Shown one piece after another: positions 8,967-17,661 of a stretch of DNA of 64,000 nucleotides. Source of the DNA: Firmicutes bacterium UBA6806 (lineage in GTDB: Bacteria; Bacillota; Clostridia; Peptostreptococcales; Acidaminobacteraceae). The DNA lies in the NCBI GenBank assembly GCA_002452745.1, contig DKFC01000057.1:10648-74647 (forward strand), read 5' to 3'. A model generated the notes under the pieces. It did not search any database. It was not told the origin of the DNA and was given only the letters and a program-made list of their open reading frames with translations. Each line of letters starts with the position of its first letter. Within the stretch, counting starts at the first letter, position 1. The position numbers were made by a program, and so were the translations under genes.

Positions 8967-10933
8967 ATAAAGTTGAGACAGTGGATGAAACCTTACTGGA
9001 TGGGATGATGGATGCTCATCAACAAGAGATACTGGAAAAGTACGACAAAGAATCGAAGACAAGGAAACTTGACAATAAATTTTTATCAAAAGCACTTTAT
9101 TGGCTGGCAGTTGGAATTGCACTCTATCATTTTATTACGTCTTTTATCGGATATCCAGCCACACATTTACACAGATCATTGCACGTTGCGATGATGCTGG
9201 TAATGGCTTTTTTTCTGTATCCTGCAACTGGAAAGTCAAGCAGAAGAACCATTGCTTGGTATGATTATATTTTAGCTATTATGGCCGCATCTGTTGCGGT
9301 GTACGTTTGGACTGATTATGTGAACTTCATCAATCGGATGGGGATGCCTAATACAATGGACATCATCATGGGAACTATGTTGATTGTACTGGTTATGGAG
9401 GCGTCGAGACGTATTTCGGGATGGCCACTTGTTATTTTAAGTGGTTTGTTTTTAGCCTATGGCCTATTTGGTCAGCATATGCCGAGTATTTTCATGCATC
9501 GTGGCTATACGTGGGCAAAACTGGTGAACCATGCGTTTATCAATACTGAGGGTATTTATGGAACATCTGTCAATGTTGCGGCAAGTTATATTTTCCTCTT
9601 TATCCTATTTGGAGCGGTTATGAACAAATCGGGCATGGGGCAGTTTTTCAATGACATTGCCCTTGCTCTTGCAGGACATACAAAAGGAGGGCCAGCAAAA
9701 GTAGCTGTCATAGCCAGTGGATTTTTAGGTAGTATCAATGGGTCGGCAGTTGCGAACGTCGTCACTACAGGTGCATTTACCATTCCGCTTATGAAGAAAA
9801 CGGGCTACAGCAGCGAATTTTCAGGCTCAGTTGAGGCTTCTGCCTCTGTGGGAGGGCAGTTGTTGCCACCAGTCATGGGGGCAGCTGCGTTTATCATGGC
9901 AGAAATGCTGGGAATTAAATATGGTATCATCGTTGTCAGTGCGGCAATTCCAGCACTTCTTTACTATTTGGGGATCATTACTCAAGTTCAGTTGAGAGCG
10001 GCCAAAAACAATTTAACTGGCGTTCCCAAAGAGGAACTTCCAAAAGTAAAAGACGTCATGAAGGCGAGAGGTCACTTGTTGCTGCCCATTATCTTCTTGC
10101 TCTATATGCTGTTGTTCAGTGGGAAAACGGTTATTTTCTCAGCGTTTTGCACTATTATAGCAACTGTGTTGGTGAGTATGCTTCGAAAAGAAACTAGAAT
10201 GAGCTTCAAGGACATTTTAGATGCCCTTGAAGAAGGGACACGATCTGTGGTTTCAGTGGCAGTTGCCTGTGCAGTGGTGGGGATTATAATCGGTGTGGTG
10301 AGTTTAACTGGATTTGGACTCAACATGGCCAATGCAATTATACAGCTTGGGAACACTAGCCTACTTGCAACACTTGTCTTGACCATGATTACCTGCATGA
10401 TATTGGGCATGGGACTTCCCTCTATTCCTGCTTATTTGATAACGGCAACCATGGCGGCGCCTGCCCTGATCCAACTTGGCGTACCAGCCATTGCGGCTCA
10501 TATGTTTGTGTTCTACTTCGCGATGTTTGCCAACATTACGCCACCAGTGGCACTGGCTTCTTTTGCAGCTGCGGGCATCTCTGGCGGCGACCCTATGAAG
10601 ACGGGCATCCAGTCAGTGAAGTTGGCACTGGCAGGATTTATCGTGCCTTATATGTTTGTGTATAATAACGCACTGCTCCTAATTGACACCACACCACTGG
10701 TTGCGATTAGGGTTGTGATAACGGCCATTATTGGCGTCATGATGATTGGAATGGCAACAGAGGGGTACATGATGGGAAAACTCAATCCCGCTATAAGAGT
10801 TGTTGTATTTGCCGGCTCATTATTGCTCATTACAGAGAGCGTGACACAGGATGTTATGGGACTTGTGGTGTTCGCCCTTTTAATTGTCTTCCAGAAAATG
10901 AAATCAAAGAAAGCCGAAACTGCTTTTCAATAA
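8948..10933 (+). CDS. TRAP transporter fused permease (DctQM-type)
   Basis: This 661-residue multi-spanning protein joins the small four-helix subunit to the large twelve-helix subunit, the usual arrangement for TAXI TRAP systems. The large-subunit core is recognisable from conserved segments such as GFLGSINGSAVANV, SASVGGQLLPPVMGAAAF and GMGLPSIPAYL. An excellent AAAGGAGG ribosome binding site lies inside the end of the DUF1850 gene. It catalyses sodium- or proton-coupled uptake of substrate delivered by the TAXI receptor. Confidence 0.96.
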   Translation: MAKASLNKVETVDETLLDGMMDAHQQEILEKYDKESKTRKLDNKFLSKALYWLAVGIALYHFITSFIGYPATHLHRSLHVAMMLVMAFFLYPATGKSSRRTIAWYDYILAIMAASVAVYVWTDYVNFINRMGMPNTMDIIMGTMLIVLVMEASRRISGWPLVILSGLFLAYGLFGQHMPSIFMHRGYTWAKLVNHAFINTEGIYGTSVNVAASYIFLFILFGAVMNKSGMGQFFNDIALALAGHTKGGPAKVAVIASGFLGSINGSAVANVVTTGAFTIPLMKKTGYSSEFSGSVEASASVGGQLLPPVMGAAAFIMAEMLGIKYGIIVVSAAIPALLYYLGIITQVQLRAAKNNLTGVPKEELPKVKDVMKARGHLLLPIIFLLYMLLFSGKTVIFSAFCTIIATVLVSMLRKETRMSFKDILDALEEGTRSVVSVAVACAVVGIIIGVVSLTGFGLNMANAIIQLGNTSLLATLVLTMITCMILGMGLPSIPAYLITATMAAPALIQLGVPAIAAHMFVFYFAMFANITPPVALASFAAAGISGGDPMKTGIQSVKLALAGFIVPYMFVYNNALLLIDTTPLVAIRVVITAIIGVMMIGMATEGYMMGKLNPAIRVVVFAGSLLLITESVTQDVMGLVVFALLIVFQKMKSKKAETAFQ

Positions 10934-10952
10934 AGAGAGATGATTACGTTAA

Positions 10953-10995
10953 AACCCCCTTGTCACATGGCATGATGCTTGTTGACAAGGGGGTT
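10953..10995. terminator. Bidirectional terminator between TRAP permease and acetyltransferase
   Basis: Thirteen-base arms AACCCCCTTGTCA and TGACAAGGGGGTT pair perfectly between convergent genes. Both flanks carry only short T runs, so it probably serves both strands. Confidence 0.8.
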
Positions 10996-11004
10996 CTTCA
11001 TAGT

Positions 11005-11604
11005 TCAGTCTTTTTTTAGCCGATGGGCGAGTTTTTCTCTATCGGCATCTCCGATTTGGCGCAGAACTTTACAGGGATTGCCCACCGCCACAACATTTGG
11101 CGGAATATCAGAGGTGACCACACTTCCTGCACCGATAACGCTGTTAGAACCAATGGTTACACCTGGTAGAATAATTGCACCAGCTCCGATCCAGCAGTTT
11201 CTTCCGATGTGAACTGGCATATTGTACTGGAGAGCTGGGGAACGCAGTTCAGGCGGCAGAGGATGCGACGCCGTTGCAATTATAACATTCGGACCAAACA
11301 ACGTGTAATCGCCAACAAAGATGTGGGTATCGTCCACCAGTGTCAAATTGAAATTTGCGTATACATGATTTCCAAAATGGACGTGTCGCCCGCCCCAATT
11401 GCTTCTTAAGGGAGGTTCTATATAGCAATCCTCTCCTATTTCAGCGAACATCTCTCTTAGCATTTTTGCACGTAAATCCCCCTCAGATGGTCGGGTCATA
11501 TTAAAATCATAGAGGCGCTCTAGACAGTTCGTCTGTTCTGAAATGAGTGATTCATTGTCAGCATCGTAGAGCTTGCCAGTGTGTAATTGGTCATGTGATT
11601 TCAT
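11005..11604 (-). CDS. Maltose/galactoside O-acetyltransferase family protein
   Basis: The 199-residue protein has the maltose/galactoside acetyltransferase layout. An N-terminal Mac-type helical domain (residues 1-60, LYDADNESL) is followed by left-handed beta-helix hexapeptide repeats, such as IGRNCWIGAGAIILPGVTIG. The likely catalytic His is in ASHPL. It would transfer acetyl from acetyl-CoA to a sugar hydroxyl in the cytoplasm, classically a detoxification role. An AAGGAG site precedes the ATG on the minus strand. It is a lone gene convergent with the TRAP operon; the exact sugar is unknown. Confidence 0.9.
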   Translation of the reverse strand: MKSHDQLHTGKLYDADNESLISEQTNCLERLYDFNMTRPSEGDLRAKMLREMFAEIGEDCYIEPPLRSNWGGRHVHFGNHVYANFNLTLVDDTHIFVGDYTLFGPNVIIATASHPLPPELRSPALQYNMPVHIGRNCWIGAGAIILPGVTIGSNSVIGAGSVVTSDIPPNVVAVGNPCKVLRQIGDADREKLAHRLKKD

Positions 11605-11880
11605 TGAAAACTCCTTTAAATCAATTGTCGAATAAATCAGCCGCCGAGATGAGGTTTAAATTTATTGTATCTTATGCAAAATACAAGGTCAATGAGTGGA
11701 TAATACAAATTTTTACAGATAAGGTCATATAAACAAAAATAATGTAAGTTTTAATGCTCTGTTTATAGAAATATAATGATATGATATGTTAAAATAAAAG
11801 TGGTAAATATGATGAGTGGTGAGACGGCAAGCAGTCAGTCATCCATTTTAATAGAGAGTATAAATAAAGGAGAAATGTAA

Positions 11881-13014
11881 ATGGGACTTTTTAATTTTAT
11901 CAAAGGTGAATTTCTCGAAGTCGTACATTGGGAAGACAATTCTCAAGATACGATGGTGTATAAATTTCCCCTGCTGGACAAACAACAGATTAAAGAAGGC
12001 GCACAGCTGATAGTAAGACCTTCTCAAGTGGCTATTTTCGTCTATGAAGGACAAATTGCAGATGTTTATGAACCCGGCAAGTATGAATTACATACAGACA
12101 CAATGCCGATATTTACAAGTCTTTCAAATTGGAAATTTAGATTTGAAAACCACTTTAAAACAGATATATACTTTGTCAACACGAAACTCTTTAGCAATCA
12201 AAAATGGGGAACAACCAATCCGATTATGATGAGAGATGCAGACTTTGGCATGCTTAGACTTAGAGGATTCGGGGTCTATGCATTTAAAGTTCAAGATCCT
12301 GTTGTGTTCCTAAAAGAGGTCTTTGGTTCTAACAAGTTCTTTACAGTGGATCAGATTACAGATCAATTGAAGAGCCTAATCGTATCCACCGTTTCAGATG
12401 TCATTGCAGAAGCTAAGATTCCCGCCATGGACTTGGCAACTCAATATGATGAAATTGGCCAATTGGCAATGGCCAGAATAAACGATAGATTTTCAGTTTA
12501 TGGACTGACGATTTCCGATTTTACGGTTGAGAACTTGTCTCTTCCTGAATCCGTTGAAAAGGCCATTGATAAGCGTTCTGAAATGGGGGCTCTGGGAGAT
12601 TTAAATCACTATATGAAATATCAAACGGCAGAGGCGATTCGAGATGCGGCACAAAATGAAAGCGGCGGCATGGTAGGCATGGGTGCAGGCATGGGTGCAG
12701 GTATGGGGATTGGCAGGATGATGGGCGATATGATGTCAGGCGGTTCATCACAAGGTGGCAGTCCACAACCAACACAGCCTCAAACTCAGTGCCCAAGCTG
12801 TCATGCACAAAACCCACAAGGAGCTAAATTCTGTTCAGAATGCGGTTACAGCTTTGTGAAAAAGTGTATCAATTGCGGTCATGAGATTGCACCAAATGCA
12901 AAGTTCTGTATGGATTGTGGTGCAAGTCAAAGCAATGAAATAGACTGCCCAAAATGCGGTGAAAAAATTGAAGGAAATTCTAAGTTCTGTCCAAGTTGCG
13001 GCGAAAAAATGTAA
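11881..13014 (+). CDS. SPFH-domain protein with C-terminal zinc ribbons (YdjI-like)
   Basis: The N-terminal ~280 residues are an SPFH/virion-core-like domain of the kind in B. subtilis YdjI. A Gly/Met-rich linker (repeated MGAG) follows. The last ~75 residues hold three CxxC...CxxC zinc-ribbon motifs. SPFH proteins assemble on membranes; in B. subtilis YdjI helps recruit PspA to stressed membrane. AAGGAG precedes the ATG. The next gene is the YdjG-like partner. No PspA gene is in the window, so any link to envelope stress is inference. Confidence 0.88.
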   Translation: MGLFNFIKGEFLEVVHWEDNSQDTMVYKFPLLDKQQIKEGAQLIVRPSQVAIFVYEGQIADVYEPGKYELHTDTMPIFTSLSNWKFRFENHFKTDIYFVNTKLFSNQKWGTTNPIMMRDADFGMLRLRGFGVYAFKVQDPVVFLKEVFGSNKFFTVDQITDQLKSLIVSTVSDVIAEAKIPAMDLATQYDEIGQLAMARINDRFSVYGLTISDFTVENLSLPESVEKAIDKRSEMGALGDLNHYMKYQTAEAIRDAAQNESGGMVGMGAGMGAGMGIGRMMGDMMSGGSSQGGSPQPTQPQTQCPSCHAQNPQGAKFCSECGYSFVKKCINCGHEIAPNAKFCMDCGASQSNEIDCPKCGEKIEGNSKFCPSCGEKM

Positions 13015-13045
13015 CTGAAACGGTGAGATAAATTAGGAGTATAAA

Positions 13046-14176
13046 ATGAGTGAATCATATGACAAACAAGAATCAATAGATGATGAAGTGCTAGATGGAA
13101 TAGAGGATCAGTTAGAAGGTTCCTTCGTCACCACTTGTCCCTCATGTGGTGGCAACATGGCATTTGATCCGGAATCGGGGAAATTAAAATGCCCTTATTG
13201 CCAGACGGAAAAGGAAGTCGATGACGGCAACAATGTCATCGTTGAACAGTGTTTTAATTCAGCTCTCAAAGAAGGGGTCAGAACCTGGAATGATGATGAC
13301 ATCAAGAGTTTTTCGTGTCAGAATTGCGGCGCACAGCTGATTTTCAACCCCAATTCACAAGCTCAGTTTTGCAATTATTGTGGGTCATCGCATATCACTA
13401 TGCAAGAGGCCGACAAAACGATTCCACCTCATTACCTCGTGCCATTTGGCATTGGTGAAAAGGATGCTGGAAAAGCGTTTAAAGAATGGATTTCCAAGAG
13501 ATGGCTTGCACCAAATGACCTGAAGAATTCATATAAGAAAGATAAGCTCCTCGGAACTTATGTTCCACACTGGACTTATGACTCACATACGCATTCGTTT
13601 TATACAGCGCAGAGAGGTGACTACTACTACGTCACCAAAACCAGAGTCGTTGACGGAAAAACTGAGACGTACCAAGAGCGACAAACCCGATGGCATTTTG
13701 TGCGAGGGGATTATAACAGATTTTTCGACGATGTTCTGGTCAAGGGCTCCAATAAAGTCGATCAGAAATTGATTGAAAAAATACAGCCCTTTAGTCTTGG
13801 TAAGTTAAAGACCTATAAGCCTGAATATCTGTCGGGCTTCTTTGCAGAGCGCTACAGCATCTCACTTGAAGATGGCTGGGAAGAGGGAAAAAGAGAAATC
13901 AACGACGCCATCAGAAGTGGTGTTACGAACAAAATCGGCGGCGATACCATCAGGTTTCTCAAAATCAAGACGGCTCACTATAATGTGACCTTTAAGCACA
14001 TCTTATTACCAGTTTGGATTACGAGTTTTTATTATAAAAATAAGTTATATCAAGTTATGATAAATGGCGAAAATGGAAAGATTGTAGGCAGTTATCCTAA
14101 GAGCTTTGTTAAAATTGGTCTGATTGTTTTGCTGATTGTGGCAATTGCGGCGATTGGGTATTATTTCAATAGTTAA
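13046..14176 (+). CDS. Zinc-ribbon membrane protein (YdjG-like)
   Basis: Two zinc ribbons lie near the N-terminus (CPSCGG...CPYC at about 31-52; CQNCGA...CNYCG at about 91-112). A ~200-residue beta-rich region with WTYDSHTHSFY and related aromatic segments follows. A single C-terminal membrane helix (about 350-372) ends the protein. It resembles B. subtilis YdjG, annotated elsewhere as TFIIB-type zinc-ribbon or misleadingly as helicase-like; no helicase motif is present. It lies 31 bases after the SPFH gene with its own TAGGAG site. It probably acts as a tail-anchored partner of that protein. Confidence 0.85.
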   Translation: MSESYDKQESIDDEVLDGIEDQLEGSFVTTCPSCGGNMAFDPESGKLKCPYCQTEKEVDDGNNVIVEQCFNSALKEGVRTWNDDDIKSFSCQNCGAQLIFNPNSQAQFCNYCGSSHITMQEADKTIPPHYLVPFGIGEKDAGKAFKEWISKRWLAPNDLKNSYKKDKLLGTYVPHWTYDSHTHSFYTAQRGDYYYVTKTRVVDGKTETYQERQTRWHFVRGDYNRFFDDVLVKGSNKVDQKLIEKIQPFSLGKLKTYKPEYLSGFFAERYSISLEDGWEEGKREINDAIRSGVTNKIGGDTIRFLKIKTAHYNVTFKHILLPVWITSFYYKNKLYQVMINGENGKIVGSYPKSFVKIGLIVLLIVAIAAIGYYFNS

Positions 14177-14245
14177 ATAAAATAAACCTCAAATTCAAAG
14201 GCAAATAGTAAAATATGGCCTATTGAAAAAGGGTAGGAGGCGTAG

Positions 14246-15436
14246 ATGGGGACGAGGATTTTGGCAGTGCGTATACTCATAGGGGTTGCACTGTCAGCAG
14301 TGGCATTTCATTTTGAGAGGGCTGTGGGCCAGAGGATGAACTTGCTGCTGTTGCTGATGTGCCTTTACAGTCTTTTGCCAGTTCTGAGAGTGAAGACGGC
14401 GAAACCAAGTGTTTATTATGTGGAGTTCGCCGTTATCTTTGGGCTAAACTATTTATCAAGGTTTAACGTCAGTATTATTTTCATGAGTTTTTATTTTATA
14501 AGTGTCATGGCGTATTTGCAGAAATATCGAAAGAAGGCCATCGCCATTTTGGGGATGGGGCTTATGACGGTCAATTTTTATCTGGTGGCTCCATATGGCC
14601 TTAATTATGAGTTGTTCACCGAGATGATTTTTTTGGAAATCATCATGGCATTGATGATTTTGACATTTCACTATCTAAGTTCTTATCGAGATGAAAAGAT
14701 AAAAGTTGAACGACTACTGGATGACAATGAGGAGAAACGGCGTTCACTTGAGGTTGCTTTGGAGAGACTTTCGAATCAAAATGAGTCACTTGAAATGGCT
14801 CAAGTGGAAGTTATCAGACTCACAAGGATTGCAGAACGGGCGGAGATGGCCAGTGCTTTACATGACACAGTAGGGCATGAGATGGCAGGGTTGATTATGC
14901 AGATTGAAATGCTGAATTTAAAATATCAAGATGAATTGGCTAAAGAATCTGCAGAGCATGCACGGGAGATACTCAGAACCATAAGAAAAACAGTGGAAGT
15001 ATTACAGGAAACAGAGCATTTTCAACTGACGATGTCGATTTTAGAGGAAAAGGTGAACGCCTTTGCAAGGAACAGCGGTCTAAAAATTCACCTCAGGTTT
15101 GAAGTCGATATTGAACAGTTTGAGAGTGAAATCACCCAGATGATATACCGAACAGTCCTTGAAGGACTGACGAATGTCTGGAAACATTCAAGTGCAAGTG
15201 ATGTTTGGATTTTATTAAGTGAAATTCAACCATCAAATTATATTCTAAAGATAATCGACAACGGGAAATCCTCTGAGACCTCGAATCCAGAAGGAGAGGG
15301 AAATGGACTCAGGTTCATCCGAAAAAGAGTTCTGGAACTGGGTGGACAAGTTGAAATCTTACAAAGTCCATCAGGTGGTTTTCAAATTCTAATTCGATTT
15401 ATAGGAGAGCTCAATGATAAAGATAGCGGTTGTTGA
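14246..15436 (+). CDS. Membrane sensor histidine kinase (NarL/DesK-type, HisKA_3)
   Basis: About six membrane helices occupy residues 5-150. A coiled coil leads into the HisKA_3 dimerisation domain with H-box ALHDTVGHE (near residue 205). The ATPase domain retains an N-box-like LTNVWKHS, a DNG motif and GNGLRFI. There is no extracytoplasmic sensing domain, so the signal is probably read within the membrane. A GTAGGAGG site precedes the start. It overlaps the next gene by 23 bases, so the pair is translationally coupled. Target genes are not evident. Confidence 0.93.
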   Translation: MGTRILAVRILIGVALSAVAFHFERAVGQRMNLLLLLMCLYSLLPVLRVKTAKPSVYYVEFAVIFGLNYLSRFNVSIIFMSFYFISVMAYLQKYRKKAIAILGMGLMTVNFYLVAPYGLNYELFTEMIFLEIIMALMILTFHYLSSYRDEKIKVERLLDDNEEKRRSLEVALERLSNQNESLEMAQVEVIRLTRIAERAEMASALHDTVGHEMAGLIMQIEMLNLKYQDELAKESAEHAREILRTIRKTVEVLQETEHFQLTMSILEEKVNAFARNSGLKIHLRFEVDIEQFESEITQMIYRTVLEGLTNVWKHSSASDVWILLSEIQPSNYILKIIDNGKSSETSNPEGEGNGLRFIRKRVLELGGQVEILQSPSGGFQILIRFIGELNDKDSGC

Positions 15437-16052
15437 TGATCAAAATCTAATTGTCAATGGACTGAGGATGATGATAGAGGCGCAAGAAGATATGGAAGTG
15501 GTTTGGACTGCGGGAAATGGATTAGAGGCGCAGACAAAAGTCGGTGTCTGCCAACCAGATATCATCTTGATGGACATTAGAATGCCGGAAGCGAACGGTG
15601 TTGAGGCAACTAAACATATTCTCGAGAGTCATCCAGAAGTAAAAATTCTCGTTCTAACCACCTTTAATGAAGATGCTTACATATTTGATACACTAAAGGC
15701 TGGAGCCAGTGGCTACCTTCTCAAAGATTCGCCACCGTCAGAACTCATGGACAGCATTCGCAAGGTGATTAAGGGTGGCATTGTCATTGAACCAGTGGTG
15801 GCAACCAAGGTGGTTCATCAAATCAATGCCGCTGATATAGGGCAAGGAAGAGAAATCATAGAGAAGCTAACAGCAAGAGAACTTGAAATTGCAAAAATGA
15901 TATCACAGGGAATGAGCAATCGAGAGATTAGCGATGCGATTTTTTTATCAGAGGGGACTGTAAAAAATCACTTGACCAGTATTTTAGAAAAACTAAATTT
16001 AAGGGATAGAACACAGTTGGCAATTATAATGCTTAAAAGCCATTTGAACTAA
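15414..16052 (+). CDS. NarL/FixJ-family response regulator
   Basis: A receiver domain occupies residues 1-120 (acidic DDQ near the N-terminus, phosphoacceptor Asp near 54 in ILMDIRMPEANG, Lys in LLKDSPP). A LuxR-type helix-turn-helix follows at about 150-205 (LTARELEIAKMISQGMSN). It is the cognate partner of the overlapping HisKA_3 kinase. Ribosome binding site TAGGAGAG lies inside the kinase gene. It ends at a strong terminator. Confidence 0.95.
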   Translation: MIKIAVVDDQNLIVNGLRMMIEAQEDMEVVWTAGNGLEAQTKVGVCQPDIILMDIRMPEANGVEATKHILESHPEVKILVLTTFNEDAYIFDTLKAGASGYLLKDSPPSELMDSIRKVIKGGIVIEPVVATKVVHQINAADIGQGREIIEKLTARELEIAKMISQGMSNREISDAIFLSEGTVKNHLTSILEKLNLRDRTQLAIIMLKSHLN

Positions 16053-16053
16053 G

Positions 16054-16077
16054 GAGCGATTCGGTCGCTCTTTTTTT
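16054..16077 (+). terminator. Rho-independent terminator after the NarL-type pair
   Basis: GAGCGA and TCGCTC form a 6-bp stem with a 5-base TTCGG loop, followed by seven Ts. Confidence 0.9.
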
Positions 16078-16242
16078 ACGCTCTTTTTAGGGGATATTAA
16101 TAAACATGGATATATTTCAAAAAAACACGCAAATTGGAAAAAATTATATCGTGATAAACATTCAGAAAATTTAGAATGTTCAATCGCCGAATCCGTTATG
16201 AATCAATGATTTCAGCTAAAATGAGACAGTTCAACGCCTTAA

Positions 16243-16261
16243 GAGTATCAAAATGATACTC
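16243..16261 (+). promoter_or_regulatory. Operator-like palindrome, upstream copy
   Basis: GAGTATCA-AAA-TGATACTC is a perfect 8-bp inverted repeat. A second copy of its core lies 90 bp downstream at the start of the cysteine desulfidase gene. A possible promoter (TTTACA 16270-16275, N17, TAGTAT 16293-16298) lies between them. Confidence 0.6.
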
Positions 16262-16332
16262 AGTATTCGTTTACACTAGATATTCTAAATGCTAGTATCT
16301 AAATATAATCCAGCTGGAAAAACAGAATGTTA

Positions 16333-16347
16333 GTATCAAAATGATAC
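16333..16347 (+). promoter_or_regulatory. Operator-like palindrome, downstream copy
   Basis: GTATCA-AAA-TGATAC repeats the core of the site at 16243 and directly abuts the ribosome binding site GAGGTG of the next gene. A half-site AGTATC occurs between the two copies (near 16294). The arrangement suits repression, possibly by looping; the cognate protein is unknown. Confidence 0.6.
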
Positions 16348-16358
16348 GAGGTGAATGG

Positions 16359-17612
16359 ATGCAAAATGAATATGGAGAAATTCTCAAAAAAGAGTTGATC
16401 TTGGCGCTGGGGTGTACAGAACCCATTGCTCTTGCCTATGCTTCCGCGTTGGCTAAGAGCAAATTGGGCAAAATGCCAAACCGCATTGAAATTGCCATCA
16501 GCGGCAATATCATCAAGAATGTCAAAGGGGTTATCGTTCCGAACACAGGTGGAAAACGTGGCATTGAAGTGGCTGTCGTAGCAGGGTTGTTCTCGAGCAA
16601 ACCAGAGAGCCAATTAAATGTCTTGGAATACGTAAGCAGTGAAGACATTGCCAAGATTGAATTAACGATTCAGTCAACGGAGATTTTCATCGTAAAAGTT
16701 AAAAATAAGAGCAACCTATATATCGAAATAACAGAATATTCAGGCGACGACAAAGTGAGAGTCGTCATAGAAGATAAACACACAAATGTGACCATGATTC
16801 AGAAAAACGACGTTTTGCTGTTAGAGTCTCAGGAGATGGGTGAAGAGGAGTCATATGATGTTTATGGCTTTATGAGCTATAGGGGAATCGCTGAATTTGC
16901 ATTTGGCTGTGAAGAGCAGCTTTATCGCGAACTGCTGGATCTTCAAATATCGAAGAACTATGGAATTGCTAAAATTGGACTATCCGAATCGTTTGGCATG
17001 AATATCGGGAAAACCGTGATTCAGACTGCTAGAACTTCAAGAGAAAAGGCAATTGCCTATGCAGCGGCGGGATCGGATGCCAGAATGAGCGGTTCTTCGC
17101 ACCCAGTGGTTATCAACTCTGGCTCTGGAAATCAGGGAATGACTGTATCACTTCCGATTTATATTTACTGTCTCAGCGAAGATATACCTGATGAGAGGAT
17201 GTACAGAGCTCTTTTGTTTGCCAATTTGATAGCCATCTACATCAAATCTAAAATAGGGTCTCTGTCGGCCTTCTGTGGTGCAGTGAGCGCAGCAAGTGCT
17301 GTAAGTGGCGCGATTACTTATCTAAGAGGTGGCAGCGAAGCAGAAATTGAAAACAGCATAAAAAATGCTTTTTCCAATTTACCAGGGGTTATCTGTGACG
17401 GCGCAAAGCCCTCATGTGCCTATAAAATTTATTCGAGTTTAGACAGCGCTTTCTTGGCATCTGACTTGGCCTTAAATGGAACAGTTGCAGAGGGCGGCTG
17501 TGGTATTATCTTTGAAAGTGTTGACAAGACCATTTCAGCCATTGGCGAAATTGGAAAAGTCGGTATGAAACAGACAGATGAAGTTATTTTGGACATAATG
17601 ACTTCATGGTAA
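16359..17612 (+). CDS. cyuA: L-cysteine desulfidase family protein (CyuA/YhaM, UPF0597)
   Basis: The start at 16359 has GAGGTG 5 bases upstream; the ATG at 16341 lies within an operator-like palindrome. Family hallmarks are ALGCTEPIA near the N-terminus (Cys19), VKGVIVPNTGG, FCGAVSAA and CDGAKPSCAYK. These cysteines are likely ligands of an Fe-S cluster, as in Fe-S serine/cysteine dehydratases. The family splits L-cysteine into pyruvate, ammonia and sulfide in the cytoplasm; some members are annotated as serine ammonia-lyase subunits. It begins a long same-strand gene run including an amino-acid-type ABC importer. That makes uptake and breakdown of a cysteine-related compound plausible. Confidence 0.9.
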   Translation: MQNEYGEILKKELILALGCTEPIALAYASALAKSKLGKMPNRIEIAISGNIIKNVKGVIVPNTGGKRGIEVAVVAGLFSSKPESQLNVLEYVSSEDIAKIELTIQSTEIFIVKVKNKSNLYIEITEYSGDDKVRVVIEDKHTNVTMIQKNDVLLLESQEMGEEESYDVYGFMSYRGIAEFAFGCEEQLYRELLDLQISKNYGIAKIGLSESFGMNIGKTVIQTARTSREKAIAYAAAGSDARMSGSSHPVVINSGSGNQGMTVSLPIYIYCLSEDIPDERMYRALLFANLIAIYIKSKIGSLSAFCGAVSAASAVSGAITYLRGGSEAEIENSIKNAFSNLPGVICDGAKPSCAYKIYSSLDSAFLASDLALNGTVAEGGCGIIFESVDKTISAIGEIGKVGMKQTDEVILDIMTSW

Positions 17613-17661
17613 GAGTGATTGCAAATTCGTGCAATATATATTTTACGAGGGGGATAAGATC

